A DNA stretch of 64,000 nt from Anodontia alba (Eukaryota; Mollusca; Bivalvia; Lucinida; Lucinidae). Where the stretch lies: contig OZ024828.1 of the NCBI GenBank assembly GCA_964016985.1, positions 11,126,610-11,190,609 on the forward strand. The letters are read 5' to 3'. Below, in pieces: positions 30,160-41,227 of this stretch. The position numbers were made by a program, and so were the translations under genes. The notes below the pieces were generated by a model. It worked only from the letters and a program-made list of their open reading frames with translations. It did no database searches and was not told the DNA's origin. Position 1 is the stretch's first letter. Each line of letters begins with the position of its first letter.

Positions 30160-30544
30160 TTTTAAATATACCAGAGCAGATAACTCAAGAACTGGAACAG
30201 TCAGAGTAATTGTGCTGGGCGAACATATCCGAAGGTATACTATCTGACGTTGCGGCTCAACTATTTGCCACTTTGTGACGTCGCCGTTTAAATCAATGTC
30301 TTACCATATTTTTTTAAATCTACACTGAAATTTTTAAGGTTACAGTAATGAAAAAATATACAAAAAGTATTGATAAAAGGAATAAGCATAATGTCAAGAG
30401 GTCTGTAAGTATTGTCCTTGTAATACAGCACTCTTTTAAAATCAGTGAAATTGTAATGTTCATTTTTCGGCGACGTCACCATTGACGTCAATGGAATTTT
30501 AGATTTTGAGAATTTGTGCTCACTTTAAAGAGCGAAAGCTGCAT
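30160..30544. other. unclassified sequence with C1 tail fragment
   Basis: A fragment at 30205-30260 (GGGCGAACATATCCGAAGG, then GACGTTGCGGCTC) matches the C1 tail; the remainder is unrecognised. Confidence 0.45.
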
Positions 30545-30815
30545 TACTTAAAGGTCACGTTCATCCTATTTATATGTGCACTGCGTTTGTATTTTTACTT
30601 TTATGCATATTGTCCCCTAAAAGGGGCATTGGTAAACAATGTAGACCCTGATCAGACGCCGCAGAACGCGGCGTCTGATCAGGGTCTACACTGTTTGCAT
30701 CAAATACAAGAATTTTACCAAAAAAAAAAAAAAAAAAAAAAAAAATGGAAATAATAGAAAATAACCAGACACCCCTTCTATTGGGAATAGACCGGTCCAA
30801 AGCCATTTACTTCTG
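30545..30815. repeat. PAL-B element, B3 context
   Basis: A perfect hairpin at 30641-30690 (GTAGACCCTGATCAGACGCC). Flanks CCCTAAAAGGGGCATTGG, ACACCCCTTCTATTGGGAAT and GGTCCAAAG recur at 32.4, 33.5 and 42.5 kb. A poly(A) run at 30720-30745 lies inside. Confidence 0.7.
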
Positions 30816-31114
30816 TGAGGTAATGTGCAGAATTATTTCAGAAAAAAAAAAAGAACAAAAAAAAAACAAAAAAAAAAACAAAACAAAACAAAAACAAAAG
30901 AAATGAGTTCATCTGAACTGCAACGTCACAAAGTGGCAAATAATTATGCCCAGTGACTGTACAAACAATTTAATCAACTTGTTTTGCCAATGGAATCCCA
31001 GTATTCTGAAAGGCAGTCGTACAATAAATTCGGATTCCAGAAAACAGCAAAGAATCAAAGAATAAGGATAGCCAAATAAAAAAACGGATATGAACGTCAA
31101 AACCTAAAACAACA
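30816..31114. other. A-rich and unclassified sequence
   Basis: A-rich tract 30841-30905, otherwise unrecognised. Confidence 0.5.
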
Positions 31115-31394
31115 CATTACGAAAACAGGCCTATTCAAATATATAGAAAATTTCACCTCCAAAAACTGAAAATTTTCAGGTAAAAAAACTCTGATATTTT
31201 TCATATTTCTGCTCAAAACCTAGATTGTGGGTACTCGTTAGAACCGCCTCGGCGAGGCGGTTCTAACGAATACCCACAATCTGTGTTTTTGAACAAAAAT
31301 AAGAAAAATAATGTATACCCCTGTAAACCCTAGATTTACTATATAAAAATGGGGTTTAAGGGGATCAAAATTATATAGGCATGATTTCGTGATG
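31115..31394 (-). mobile_element. PAL-A copy 11
   Basis: Full copy; palindrome tip CTCGGCGAG; right end ATAGGCATGATTTCGTGATG. Confidence 0.92.
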
Positions 31395-31870
31395 ATGATG
31401 TACATACTCGGAATATACCCATAAAATCTTGTGGCAAAAAAAAAAAAAAAAAAAAAAGATTCTTTTAAAGAAATCGACGACTTTGGGAAAGATTAGATGC
31501 GTATCGTTCATTATGTCCATTACATTCCATTACCATAGGGGCTACTCTTGAAGAAAAGAATTTGCTCCTTTTGGGAGCAAATTCTTTCCTTTAAGCCTAT
31601 CCCCACAACCCATTTTGGAAGCAATGCTAATGAGAATTTTAGATTTTCCCTTGGTGCGCGTAAAAATAATTCCGTTCTGGCTACCCCACAGATACTCTGC
31701 CAATATTGTGTGGTGGACAGCAATAGTAATATCAAAGCAAACAAAGAAAGCCTCGACAAGGCTGCATAATGTGCAGATTGGTCTTTACCTTCGTCTGCTA
31801 ACGTCACTGCAAAGAATTTCCGCGCTCGGATCAGATTTCACTTTACACATGGCAGGAACAGATTCAGAGG
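31395..31870. other. unclassified sequence with small palindrome
   Basis: A poly(A) run at 31437-31457 and a hairpin at about 31552-31592 (AGAATTTGCTCC with GGAGCAAATTCT). Confidence 0.5.
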
Positions 31871-31879
31871 AAATTCGAG

Positions 31880-31970
31880 GGGTTGTGGGTGTGTTTGTGT
31901 TTGTGTGGGTGTTGTGTGTGTGTGTGGGGTGGGGGGGGGGGCTGGGGGGCGGGGGGCTATGGCTCAGTAG
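31880..31970 (+). repeat. GT/G-rich low-complexity tract
   Basis: (GT)n-like sequence passing into several runs of 4-11 G on the plus strand (31925-31956), which could form a G-quadruplex. Confidence 0.85.
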
Positions 31971-32077
31971 AACCCCTAACTAAAATTTCATTTTCATGGA
32001 AAATTTTGGATGATAAATTTTGGATGCTGTATTTTTCCAGATACATAAGGCACTTTTTGGAATCATATTGATATTTA

Positions 32078-32185
32078 CTTATTTCTCTATGAAAATATAT
32101 GTTGTGCGTACTCATTATAAGTGCCTAACAGAGGCGCTTCTAATGAAAACCCACAACATAATTTTCTGGGAAAGAAAATAGACAA
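32078..32185. repeat. PAL-D module
   Basis: TATATGTTGTGCGTACTCAT and GCGCTTCTAATGAAAACCC with CACAACATA: a diverged PAL-D hairpin. Confidence 0.65.
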
Positions 32186-32221
32186 GCATTATTTGGATAT
32201 CTCTTTTATATAGTGTTTGTA

Positions 32222-32474
32222 AGCCGTGGCATTTTAACCCATTTTGGTTGGAATCCCCAAAAGGGTAATTTGCAAAGCAATGCTGACCCATGCAGATCAG
32301 AGGCCACAAAAAACAACAACAAAAAAAAAAAAAAAAACAAAAAAAAAAAAAAAAAAAACAAAAAAAAACGCGGCGTCCGATCAGGGTCAACACCGTTTGC
32401 ATTGAATACAGAAATTTCTATAAAACATGGTAACAAAAACTATAGACATCCCTTCTTTTGGAACTGGACCATTT
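32222..32474. repeat. PAL-B element, B3 context, tip replaced by poly(A)
   Basis: Left arm TGCAAAGCAATGCTGACCC, then about 55 bp of A-rich sequence (32310-32368) where the left inner stem should be, then GCGGCGTCCGATCAGGGTC. Flank CATCCCTTCTTTTGGAACTG. Confidence 0.7.
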
Positions 32475-32754
32475 CATCACGAAAACACGCCTATATAATT
32501 TTGACCCCCCCCCCCCCTTAAACCCCACTTTTATATAGTTAAACTGGGGTTTACAGGGGTATACATTATTTTCTGATGTTTCTAAAAAGACATATATTGT
32601 AGGTACTCGTTAGAACCGCATCGCGCCGAGGTTCTAACGAGTACCCACTATTTATGAGCAGGAATATGAAAAATATCAGAATTTTTTTATCTGAAAATGT
32701 TCCTTTTTTGGTTGTAAAGTTTTCAATATACTTGAATAGGTGTGTTTTCGTAAA
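32475..32754 (+). mobile_element. PAL-A copy 12
   Basis: Full length, degenerate tip (GCATCGCGCCGAGG), expanded C run at 32504-32517. It lies at the edge of the B3 element. Confidence 0.85.
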
Positions 32755-32884
32755 CTCGGCATTATAATGTACTCGTATACATACCACTGATTTCACTATA
32801 TAATATGGGGGAATTTGGAGTCTGTATAAACGTTATGTGCAGAGATTTTGATCATCATTTCGTACATTCCAAACTTTTGATGAT

Positions 32885-32970
32885 ACACGACGAGGGTCCT
32901 GATCAGACTGCGCGGATAAGCAGGCTGGTTTGAGTCTTCGCTGCTAATATATGCCTGATAGTACCATTCC
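32885..32970. repeat. degraded PAL-C palindrome
   Basis: GGTCCTGATCAGACTGCGCG and GCAGGCTGGTTTGAGTCTTC. Confidence 0.5.
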
Positions 32971-33019
32971 GCTTGACATGATTTAATTATTTGAATCTAA
33001 TAAATTGCCATTACAGTTT

Positions 33020-33127
33020 CCCAGCAGGCACATGACGTTAATACAACGTCGCCTCAACGTCGATGCAACGTCATGACGTTGCATCGACGTTGAGCTGACG
33101 TTGTACAAACGTCATGTGCGTGCTGGG
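33020..33127. mobile_element. TE-G copy
   Basis: Ends CCCAGCAGGCACATGACG and CGTCATGTGCGTGCTGGG. The centre reads GATGCAACGTCATGACGTTG, a nearly perfect 108-bp palindrome of ACGT-rich repeats. Confidence 0.88.
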
Positions 33128-33424
33128 TTGGATCAAATATTTTGCCATAATAATTTGGATCAAATATTGCTATCGTAACTTGGATGAAATATTTTGCCTT
33201 GATAATGGTTTAAATTTTCCACATTGGCACAATAGTTTTGCAGTGCCAAAAGGCTGCAAAACCGCTTTTTTCAAACCAGTAAATATAACTTGCTTTGTGA
33301 ATACGTTATTAGCTAAGTAACTAATATTCACAATATATAACATGTACAATATACATACATAAAGAATATTTATAAGAATATAAATTAAGAATTTAATGAC
33401 AGCAGTTTATTTAAGGAACCATAA
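33128..33424. other. unclassified sequence
   Basis: A short TTGGATCAAATATT repeat near 33128-33195; nothing else recognised. Confidence 0.45.
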
Positions 33425-33605
33425 AACGGATACTGGCAAACACTGTAGACCCCGATCAGACGCCGCGTCTGCACTGTTTGCATTAAGAACAGGAATATCA
33501 TATACATAACTAATGAAAACTAACAAAACCAACACCCCTGAATTTGAATGGTGAACCCGTCCAAAGATAGAGGTAGACGTGTCCATTGGGCAAAAAATGG
33601 GTAAA
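33425..33605. repeat. PAL-B element, B3 context, short tip
   Basis: GGCAAACACTGTAGACCCCG with GACGCCGCGTCTGCACTG: one inner arm is lost. Flank ACACCCCTGAATTTGAATGG and GTCCAAAG. Confidence 0.65.
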
Positions 33606-33671
33606 TATAATATAATTAACGCATGTTTAGTGCTGATGGCGTTTACTTTCGTTTGTTAATGTTGTTGACTA

Positions 33672-34147
33672 AAGTCGAACTTCAATAGTTCGAACATCTC
33701 TGGAATCATGAAAATTTGTTCTAGACATGGGTACTTCGAGTCACTGAGGGTTAATCGTAGCGCCAGGTCAGGAGGCAAATGAGGATAATTTAGGGATGTA
33801 TTTTCGATCCTCCATGAGATAACGGTATTTTGAGTGTACCCATTAGAACAGCCTCAATGAGACAATTCTAATGAATTCACACAACATATTTTTTTTGATA
33901 AAATAAGAAACGTTCTTTAAAATATCCATAAATCTTTCCCAGCAGGCACATGACGTTTATACAATGTCGGCTCAACGTCAACGCAAATGACGTTGCATCG
34001 ACGTTGAGGCGACGTTGTAATAACGTCATGTGCCTGCTGGGTTATTTTCTTGAGCTATCGTAAGAATTTCCCGAGGACGCAAGAACGAATTCCATTCAGC
34101 CAGCACGGTAAACGAGCATCGCTATTCGAGTTACTGAACTTTTTCTG
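33672..34147. mobile_element. TE-E copy 1 (pogo/Tigger-like), with nested TE-G
   Basis: Flanked by TA (33670-33671; 34148-34149). Ends AAGTCGAACTTCAATAGTTC and the complement of CGAGTTACTGAACTTTTTCTG. A diverged PAL-E hairpin lies at 33835-33890. TE-G sits at 33938-34041. CAGT(C/T)GAAC-type ends with TA suggest pogo/Tigger relatives. No transposase. Confidence 0.72.
33938..34041. mobile_element. TE-G copy nested in TE-E
   Basis: CCCAGCAGGCACATGACG...CGTCATGTGCCTGCTGGG, palindromic. The TT on both sides is the only possible target duplication. Confidence 0.88.
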
Positions 34148-34291
34148 TACATATATTGAATGGTATAACCACCATTATGCCTATTCATATATGTTCATAT
34201 ATATTTGTACGTGTGTATGTCCTCATGTTAACTACGTTGACCTAGAGTGAATGATATTATACATATAATAGTAGTGCATACTGCTTGCAGA

Positions 34292-34359
<68 letters not shown>

Positions 34360-34590
34360 AATAAACCGTGTATCTCGTATTGTAAAATGTCTAGGCAGTC
34401 TACATATACATGAATATTATTTGTGTATAGCTGTAATTTATAATCCCACTCATAACAAAGCTTCAGACCTTCAATTCATAGTTTGTCATATTGGTCCGAT
34501 TATTAAATACTCTCTTGTATGTTTTTATTTCATGCAGACTGTACTCGTGAATGTGTTTGTACGGCGATGATCTATACTATGCTTAGGTCA
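34148..34590. other. unclassified sequence with poly(T)-(GT)n
   Basis: T run 34292-34310 followed by about 22 GT units (34311-34356). No gene recognised. Confidence 0.6.
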
Positions 34591-34594
34591 AAAT

Positions 34595-34705
34595 CAAATT
34601 TAAAATTATATATTTTCGCATTAAAAGATATGTGGTGGGTACTCATTAGAAGCGCATAGGTGAGGCGCTTCTAACGAGTACCCACAAAATATGTTTTTAT
34701 CCAAG
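34595..34705. repeat. PAL-D module
   Basis: GATATGTGGTGGGTACTCAT, TAGAAGCGCATAGGTGAGGC and CGCTTCTAACGAGTACCCAC. Confidence 0.75.
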
Positions 34706-35060
34706 TGCGTTAGCATGTCTTTTTTAATGTGTATATCCTAAGTTCTCCGATATTATATAGTGAAAACATAAGTATGACGGGTTTACATTATAGGGTGATC
34801 AGATATTTTTGTTTTACTTTTTTTTAAACGAGATTTTAAATTTGTTTCGTACTTCTGGCTACTTTTTGTATTGCATAGATCGCCATTAATATGTTAAAAA
34901 GTCAAAATCTTCCTCATTTCTCATTTGATATTGTGAAAATCCATGGCTTACACAACTCTAGACAAGGGCGTGTCGAGATAAAGAGTGTTCTTAATGTCTC
35001 CATAAAAACAAAACAAAACAAAACAAACAAAAAAACAACAACAACAAAACAACAACAACA
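34706..35060. other. unclassified sequence ending in (AAC)n
   Basis: An AAC/AAAC tract at 35008-35070; otherwise unrecognised. Confidence 0.5.
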
Positions 35061-35069
35061 ACAACAAAA

Positions 35070-35160
35070 AAATATGTTGTAGGTACTCATTAGAAGCACC
35101 TCGACGAGGCGCTTCTAATGAGTACCCACAACATATGTTTTTGCGGAGCAATAAGAAAAA
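35070..35160. repeat. PAL-D module
   Basis: ATATGTTGTAGGTACTCATT, then AGAAGCACCTCGACGAGGCG and CTTCTAATGAGTACCCACAA. Two mismatches in otherwise perfect arms. Confidence 0.8.
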
Positions 35161-35196
35161 TATCAACATTTTTTTTTTGTTTCAAAATCTAGCTCA

Positions 35197-35612
35197 GGTC
35201 AAATAAAAAAATATGTGTATTTAGGGTGACATGTTAGAAAAAAATAGGTAGGGTGGGTAAGAATTCTTTGATTTATTTGTTTTACATTTTTTATGTAGAA
35301 TTATACCATAATTATCAATTATATTTGGACTGCGCGCATACTTCACAAAAATTTTCTTACGTATGCTTGGCTATCCTTAGATGTGTCTAAAAATACTGAT
35401 AAAATGGCAAACAGTGTAGACCCTGATCAAACTGCTCCTGTAGGAGCAGTTTGATCTGGGTTTACACTGTTTGCTCAGACAAATTTGTCTGAATATTTAG
35501 TATAAATATTTTATCCAAGTAAAACGAAAAAAAAAAAAAAAAAAAATGCTAGGTTTCACCAGGAAAATTAGGTAGGGTTACCCTAAACACACATATTTTT
35601 TTTATTTGGCCT
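35197..35612. mobile_element. TE-N element carrying PAL-B
   Basis: Terminal inverted repeats of about 35 bp (GGTCAAATAAAAAAATATGT at left; complement ending ATTTTTTTTATTTGGCC at right). PAL-B at 35405-35475 has the tip AAACTGCTCCTGTAGGAGCA. A poly(A) of about 18 lies near 35530. Confidence 0.78.
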
Positions 35613-36618
35613 TATCTAGGGGTAAGAAGTATACATTTTACATAGGTCTGTTAATACAATGCTATATTTCACCGCAACATCACTTATCAACAAATTAGTA
35701 TTTATCTCTTATTGGCCCTTAATGACAAATGACATCTGCACCTAAACCTTTGAAGCACTAAGTATAATCTTTAATTTCATATACCAGAATATTATGCGCG
35801 TGATGATGGTATATATGACAAGAAATGACAAAGTGGTAATATCCACATATCTTTTTAAATCATTAAATCCAATCCTATGAACACTAAGTATCCTCGTTTA
35901 AATAAATTTATTATCTCAGAACAAACGAAAAAATACAAAATGTAAAACATCAAAGACTAAAAACATTTTAATGCCTAGAAATCTACAAAGCACGAGTGAT
36001 ATTGCCAGACTAACAGTCACGCAAAAGGAGCTACATTTAAATACTACAGGATTCTTAGATAAAATATCTAAAATAATGGTATAAAAGATTTTTCATAAAT
36101 ACCAGTTTTATCTTGTCAACCGCCGTGGCTATCTCGCAAAAATCCCTACTTCTACACCCAAGAAACGTCAGATAAGCGACGAGAACCATGTGATTTGTTG
36201 CATTCCCGGTTCCGATATTTAGTCGCCTATAACGAATTAGAGTTCTTAGAAATGAAGTTATCACGGATCGCTCTTATCACGACTTTGCACTTGTCCAATT
36301 TTCCGAAGCCAAAATGCGATTAATAAATGAAAGCTTATTCGCAATCGGCAAGAAAATATGTTTATCAGCGAAGTAATTACGACTTCAATCTATGATCACG
36401 GAGCCATTCATCTTTTTGATAACAATCTTCAAAAATTCCATTCCTAGTCGCTTTAAAAATCAGACATTAAAAGCATAAAATACCAAGAAATGAAGGAAAT
36501 ACATTTTACGAACAATATTATCAAACTGGCAGACTTCTCAATATTTATAGAACTGTTACATAACACACATGGCTTTGATCACAGCGATAAGTTGGGGATA
36601 CGGACATTCATAAAGTAC
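35613..36618. other. unclassified sequence
   Basis: About 1 kb without recognised repeats. The minus-strand frame at 36055-36264 has no known motif. A good place to look for single-copy sequence. Confidence 0.45.
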
Positions 36619-36881
36619 CATCACGAAAACTATATAATTTTATTTATAATTTTTACCCCCTTAAACCCCACTTTTATATAGTAAAATGGGGTTTACAGGG
36701 GTATACATTATTTTTCTTATTTCTGCTCAAAAACATAGATTGTGGGTACTCGTTAGAACCGCCTCTACGATCTATGTTTTGAGCAGAAATATGAAAAATA
36801 TCTGAGTTTTTTTTATCTGAAAATTTTCAGTTTTTGGAGATAAAATTTTCTGTATATTTTAATAGGCGTGTTTTCGTAATG
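36619..36881 (+). mobile_element. PAL-A copy 13, palindrome collapsed
   Basis: The left arm runs to GTTAGAACCGCCTCTACG and is joined directly to ATCTATGTTTTGAGC: nearly the whole right arm of the palindrome is deleted. Confidence 0.88.
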
Positions 36882-36968
36882 CCACCATTTAGTGACACAC
36901 AGACAATTATAAAAATGTATGCAATAGATAGCAAATGTTATCAGCGCCGTAGTTTATTAAGGAATATA

Positions 36969-37325
36969 CACTAAAATCTCAATGACTCGAACATCGATGG
37001 CTCATACCGTGGCTGATTCGAACTCATTTTTTGAGTCCTTAAGAAATTCCTCCGACAGCTCTAGAAAACAAATATTTAGGGATTTTTTCTTATTTTATCA
37101 TGAAAATTTATGTTGAGTGTACTCATTAGGATCGCCTTATCGAGGCGATCCTAATGAATTCACTCAACATACCATTATTTTATAGAAGATCGAAAAGACA
37201 TCCCTAAATTACCCCCATTTACTTCCTGATCGGGCGCTATGATTAACTCTCAGTGACTCGAACTACCCATGCCTAGAACAAAGTTCTATTGTCCTAAAGT
37301 TGTTCGAGCCATTGGAGTTTGACTG
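36969..37325. mobile_element. TE-E copy 2 (pogo/Tigger-like) with PAL-E
   Basis: 357 bp with flanking TA (36967-36968; 37326-37327). Ends CACTAAAATCTCAATGACTC and the complement of CGAGCCATTGGAGTTTGACTG. The near-perfect PAL-E hairpin at 37110-37170 has arms GTACTCATTAGGATCGCC and GGCGATCCTAATGAATTC. Confidence 0.82.
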
Positions 37326-37584
37326 TATTTAGCGACACACACACTCAGACAGTTATAAAAATGGATGGAATAGATAGGAAATATTTTCAGTGCTGTGGTC
37401 TATTAAGGAATGTATTTATTGGTATTAAAATCGCTCAAAATATGGTATATTGGCATTACATTTTGTGGCGAGCTTTGTGTTAAGTAAGTAAGTGCAATGC
37501 CAAGAGGTGTAGTTGTTGCAAGCATTTATGTTATAAATCTACCATTAGATCATCTTTTAACATGGCGACTTAGTCTATAAAGTA

Positions 37585-37959
37585 AGAAAGATTGCTGGCA
37601 AACTGATTTTCGGAACAATTTGAAAAGATTGTCACTCGCTACCAAAAAATGGTTACAACATAGATCTTCTGCGACAAACTGCATGTATGGGTATGGTTTA
37701 TAACCCAATTCTGGTTGACATTTTAACTTCCCTCTTTAATTTCTCGACGGTGGGTCGTTCCTCAGATTAAATGACGGTTTTCTCCGGAATCTTTTTCAGT
37801 CGATTAGCGCATGACTATCAATGTCTGTTGGCGGTCCGATCGTGGTCCTAATTGTGGTTTTCTTGTGTCCTGGCTTCAATTCGCCATTGTGCTCTTTACT
37901 ATGAGTTTCACTGTGATGTTTCACAGATGAGGTTGAGGACCCCTATGCGGACAAGACCG

Positions 37960-37960
<1 letters not shown>
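37585..37960 (+). pseudogene. Penelope-like RT C-terminal fragment and tail
   Basis: In shifted frames it reads NGYNIDLLRQTACMG, VYNPILVDILTSLFNFS and VGRSSD, the same tail as LDIMRQTACLVVNPI...LFNC...RASD in the 8.0 kb fragment. More diverged than that copy. It ends at an (AC)n tract. Confidence 0.7.

Positions 37961-38038
<78 letters not shown>
37961..38038. repeat. (AC)n microsatellite
   Basis: About 39 uninterrupted AC units. Confidence 0.97.
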
Positions 38039-38044
<6 letters not shown>

Positions 38045-38056
38045 TTTGTAATTATT

Positions 38057-38333
38057 CATCACGAAAATATGCCTATATAATTTTGACCCCCTTAAACCCC
38101 ACTTTTATATTGTAAAACTTGGGTTTACAGGGGTATACATTATTATTCTTATTTCAACTCAAAAACATAGATTGTTGGTACTCGTTAGAGCCGCCTCGCC
38201 GAGGCGGTTCTAACGAGTACACACAAACCATATTTTGAGCAGAAATATGAAAAATATCAAAATTTTTATCTGAAAATTTCATTGTTTGGTGGTAAAATTG
38301 TCAGTATATTTGAATAGACATGTTTTCGTAATG
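38057..38333 (+). mobile_element. PAL-A copy 14
   Basis: Full copy with CTCGCCGAG tip; right end ATAGACATGTTTTCGTAATG. Confidence 0.9.
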
Positions 38334-38800
38334 ATCCTGGAACCTTTCTTTGAATACATAATTGTGAATTTAATATCAGGTCAATATAAACAGACACAAT
38401 TTGTATAATATTCTTATCTTTCATTTTTTTATAGAGTTTTCGTTCTTATGCGTCTATATACGTCATTGCTAATGACGATCATCCCCGTGAGTGGACTTAA
38501 TTTCATTATTTGAACCCCGATAACGATTTGAATAATGATCACAAGCACTCTTCCTATAGGCTATGATCCGGGTAAAGCACCCAAAAGCTTATGCATAAAG
38601 CGAAGACCCAAAAGCGCTTATGCGTCAGGGCAGACTAGCCATTTTCCCTTATATTTGGGCCTTTAAAGTTTAGAGTATTCCAGGTCTGCTGACCAAACAT
38701 TAAGAACGTGCAAGCGTATCCGAATCTTCGCTATTTGAATAAAGCCTAAAGTCTCTTTAACTTGTTTCTAGTCCAAATAGAAGAGTCATGTGAAAAGAGG
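38334..38800. other. unclassified sequence
   Basis: Possible degraded PAL-C-like inverted pieces near 38580-38640 (CTTATGCATAAAGCGAAG); otherwise nothing. Confidence 0.4.
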
Positions 38801-39035
38801 GATTTTCGGTGTTTGCGCGAAAATCGACGGTGCAGACCATCTTGTATGCTTATATTGTCCATTTGGCAGTCATGATGTTCATTGCTATGTATTGGGGTAT
38901 TCAAAGACTGAGAAAGCGGACAGGAAAAGCCAAGATCAGACTGCGCAACTGCGTAGTCTCATCTTGGCATTTGCTACCCGCATACGCCCCGAAAAACACA
39001 TTTCTCTTGATGCGCTTAATATTGCTTTTAGAGTC
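38801..39035. repeat. C3-like element with compensated PAL-C stem
   Basis: Hairpin GCCAAGATCAGACTGCGCAA paired with GCGTAGTCTCATCTTGGC: compared with other PAL-C copies, both arms changed from the usual GACTCAGATCAG type. Confidence 0.6.
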
Positions 39036-39506
39036 CGGATGAAATTGACATAATCAAGAGAAAATATCTAAATAACGGAATTTTCATCGAAGTGCGGATG
39101 ATAATGAGGGAAACAGATTTGCTATATCGCTTTGATCACTGTTTGCAAGTATCAGATGAGTTCATGTAGGATGGATACCATGTCTTCTTTCACCCTGTTA
39201 TACTGGAAGTCACAGAATGGATTCCATCGTAAGCTATGGAAAAAGCGAAAAACAAATTAGAAACATAGTATCAGACAGGTGCTGGCTTGACTTGTTTGAC
39301 TGAAATTGCTAAACAATGGCTTTGTGTTATTTAATAACTTTATTCCACTCAATTCATACAGAATAAGGCATAAACGGCGCACAGGTATATATCAGTTTGA
39401 AATGCATGCGTGAAAGGAGATATTGCAGTAAGGTGTGTATTTTCCCTAATTGGCTCAGGTGTTGAAAACCAGATTTCAGAAATTATAATATTCAAATTTA
39501 TAATAC
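39036..39506. other. unclassified sequence
   Basis: Nothing recognised. Confidence 0.4.
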
Positions 39507-40225
39507 AAAACCCGGTTGCCCGATGTCTGGATCATAGCACATAAGAAAATCTATGCTTCTGGCTTATTATTAAGGGGAGATAATTCAGTCCTGTTTACCC
39601 CACCCTTAAAACACCTAAATTAATATAATGTACCATGTCCAAAACCATGGGAATTACTTTTAGTTATCTCTCTCTTTGGGAAATATTTCTTAAACCAGAA
39701 TGACGAGAACACAACACTGATTTAAAAGTATGGTTAAATGAATACAGCCAGTGCGCGTGTCTGGTATCTGACTTGTATTTCTTATTTCCAGTTAAAATGC
39801 AAAATTAAATGCGTTTCATAAACGTTGTTATAACTATGTTCCCCAATCCCCGCCCCCCGTCCCCCGCCCCCGCCCCGCCCCGCCCCTAGACCAATGTCTG
39901 AATCATAGCAGATAGGAAAATTTATTCTTGTGGCTTATTATTAGGGAGAGATAAATCAGTTCTGTTTACCGCACTCCCAAAACGCTTAAATTAATATCAT
40001 GTTCAAAACCATTGGAATTACATTTAGTTATCCCTCTCTTTGGGAAATATTTATTATATCAGAATGACCAGTGAATTATAAGTATGGTTAAATGAATACA
40101 GCCAGTGCGCGTGTCTGGTATATCTGACTTGAACTCTCTTTCTTATTTCCGGTTAAAATGCAAAACTAAATGCGTTTCATAAAAGTTGTTATAAAACTAT
40201 GACACCCTCCCTCCCCCGACCCAGG
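39507..40225. repeat. tandem duplication of ~360 bp with C-rich junctions
   Basis: Copy 1 (39507-39865) and copy 2 (39890-40225) share long blocks, for example GAATACAGCCAGTGCGCGTG and TCTCTTTGGGAAATATTT. Each ends in a C-rich tract (39841-39890 and 40205-40222). Noticeably diverged, so not recent. Confidence 0.85.
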
Positions 40226-40345
40226 TACCCATTATGTATTATTTGTATATCATAAGTATTTCAGCGAAATATCTCCACCAAAGGGCAACTTTATTGCTAT
40301 AAAAGGTCATGTCTTGTAGAAATTGTTCAGGCGTTAGTGCAGCGT

Positions 40346-40648
40346 CAACACGAAACCATGCCTGTAGAATTACGGCCCCCCTAAACTCCACTTTTATATA
40401 GTAAAACGGGGGTTTACAGGGGTATGCGTTGTTTTTCTTATTTCTGCTCAAAACATAGATTGTGGCCTCGGCGAGGCGGTTCTAACGAGTACCCACAATC
40501 TATGTTTTGAGCAGAAATAAGAAAACGAGTACCCACAATCTATGTTTTGAGCAGAAATATGAAAAATATCAGAGCTTTTTCATCTGAAATTTTTAAGTTT
40601 TTGAAGGTGAAATTTTCTATATATTTGAACGAGCGTGTTTTCGTAATG
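40346..40648 (+). mobile_element. PAL-A copy 15 with duplicated right arm
   Basis: The arm ACGAGTACCCACAATCTATG plus TTTTGAGCAGAAATA occurs twice (about 40484 and 40525), while the left arm is cut to GATTGTGG joined to CCTCGGCGAGG. Confidence 0.88.
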
Positions 40649-40649
40649 T

Positions 40650-40860
40650 AGAGGCCGTAACACGTCTCCCCGTATTTCACTTTAGTGAAGTTTATATTTT
40701 CTGGTCCTGTATGATCATTGATCCTATTCCGGGATTTTTGAAAATTTATATGATGGTCACTGACGAGGCCTGTTTGGCTGAAAATAGCCAGTCTAGTTCA
40801 CAAAACTTCGACGCCAGCTATTTTGTGTGTCCATTGTTCTGAAAAATGATTTCTTTCAGA
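40650..40860. repeat. REP-S copy
   Basis: GGCCGTAACACGTCTCCCCG, CGGGATTTTTGAAAATTT, then GTGTCCATTGTTCTGA. Confidence 0.65.
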
Positions 40861-41227
40861 AAATATTTATTGTAAATAAAGGAACAAAACAATACCCGTA
40901 TCAGCTAAGATACGAATGCTTCAAAGGAACTTTAGGACACTTTTTTCCAAAGCAGCAGTTCTCTTCAAAAATCATATATTTTATTCATTGCTAAATTCAG
41001 TCTTTCAACTTTACATATAAACTTCTTTCCAAGCAATAGTTTGTTCAAAAAAAAAAAAAAAAAACAAAAAAACAAACGCAGACGACTAATGTCGTCTGAA
41101 ATTTGGCAGCGAAAGCGTTTAATATGCTCAAATAAACTGCCAAAATAACAGTTTCTTCTTGTTTGGTGGGATTTGGTGGGATGTATAGTTATTTGTCAAG
41201 TAAATCCCACCAACTTAAGACTGTTTA

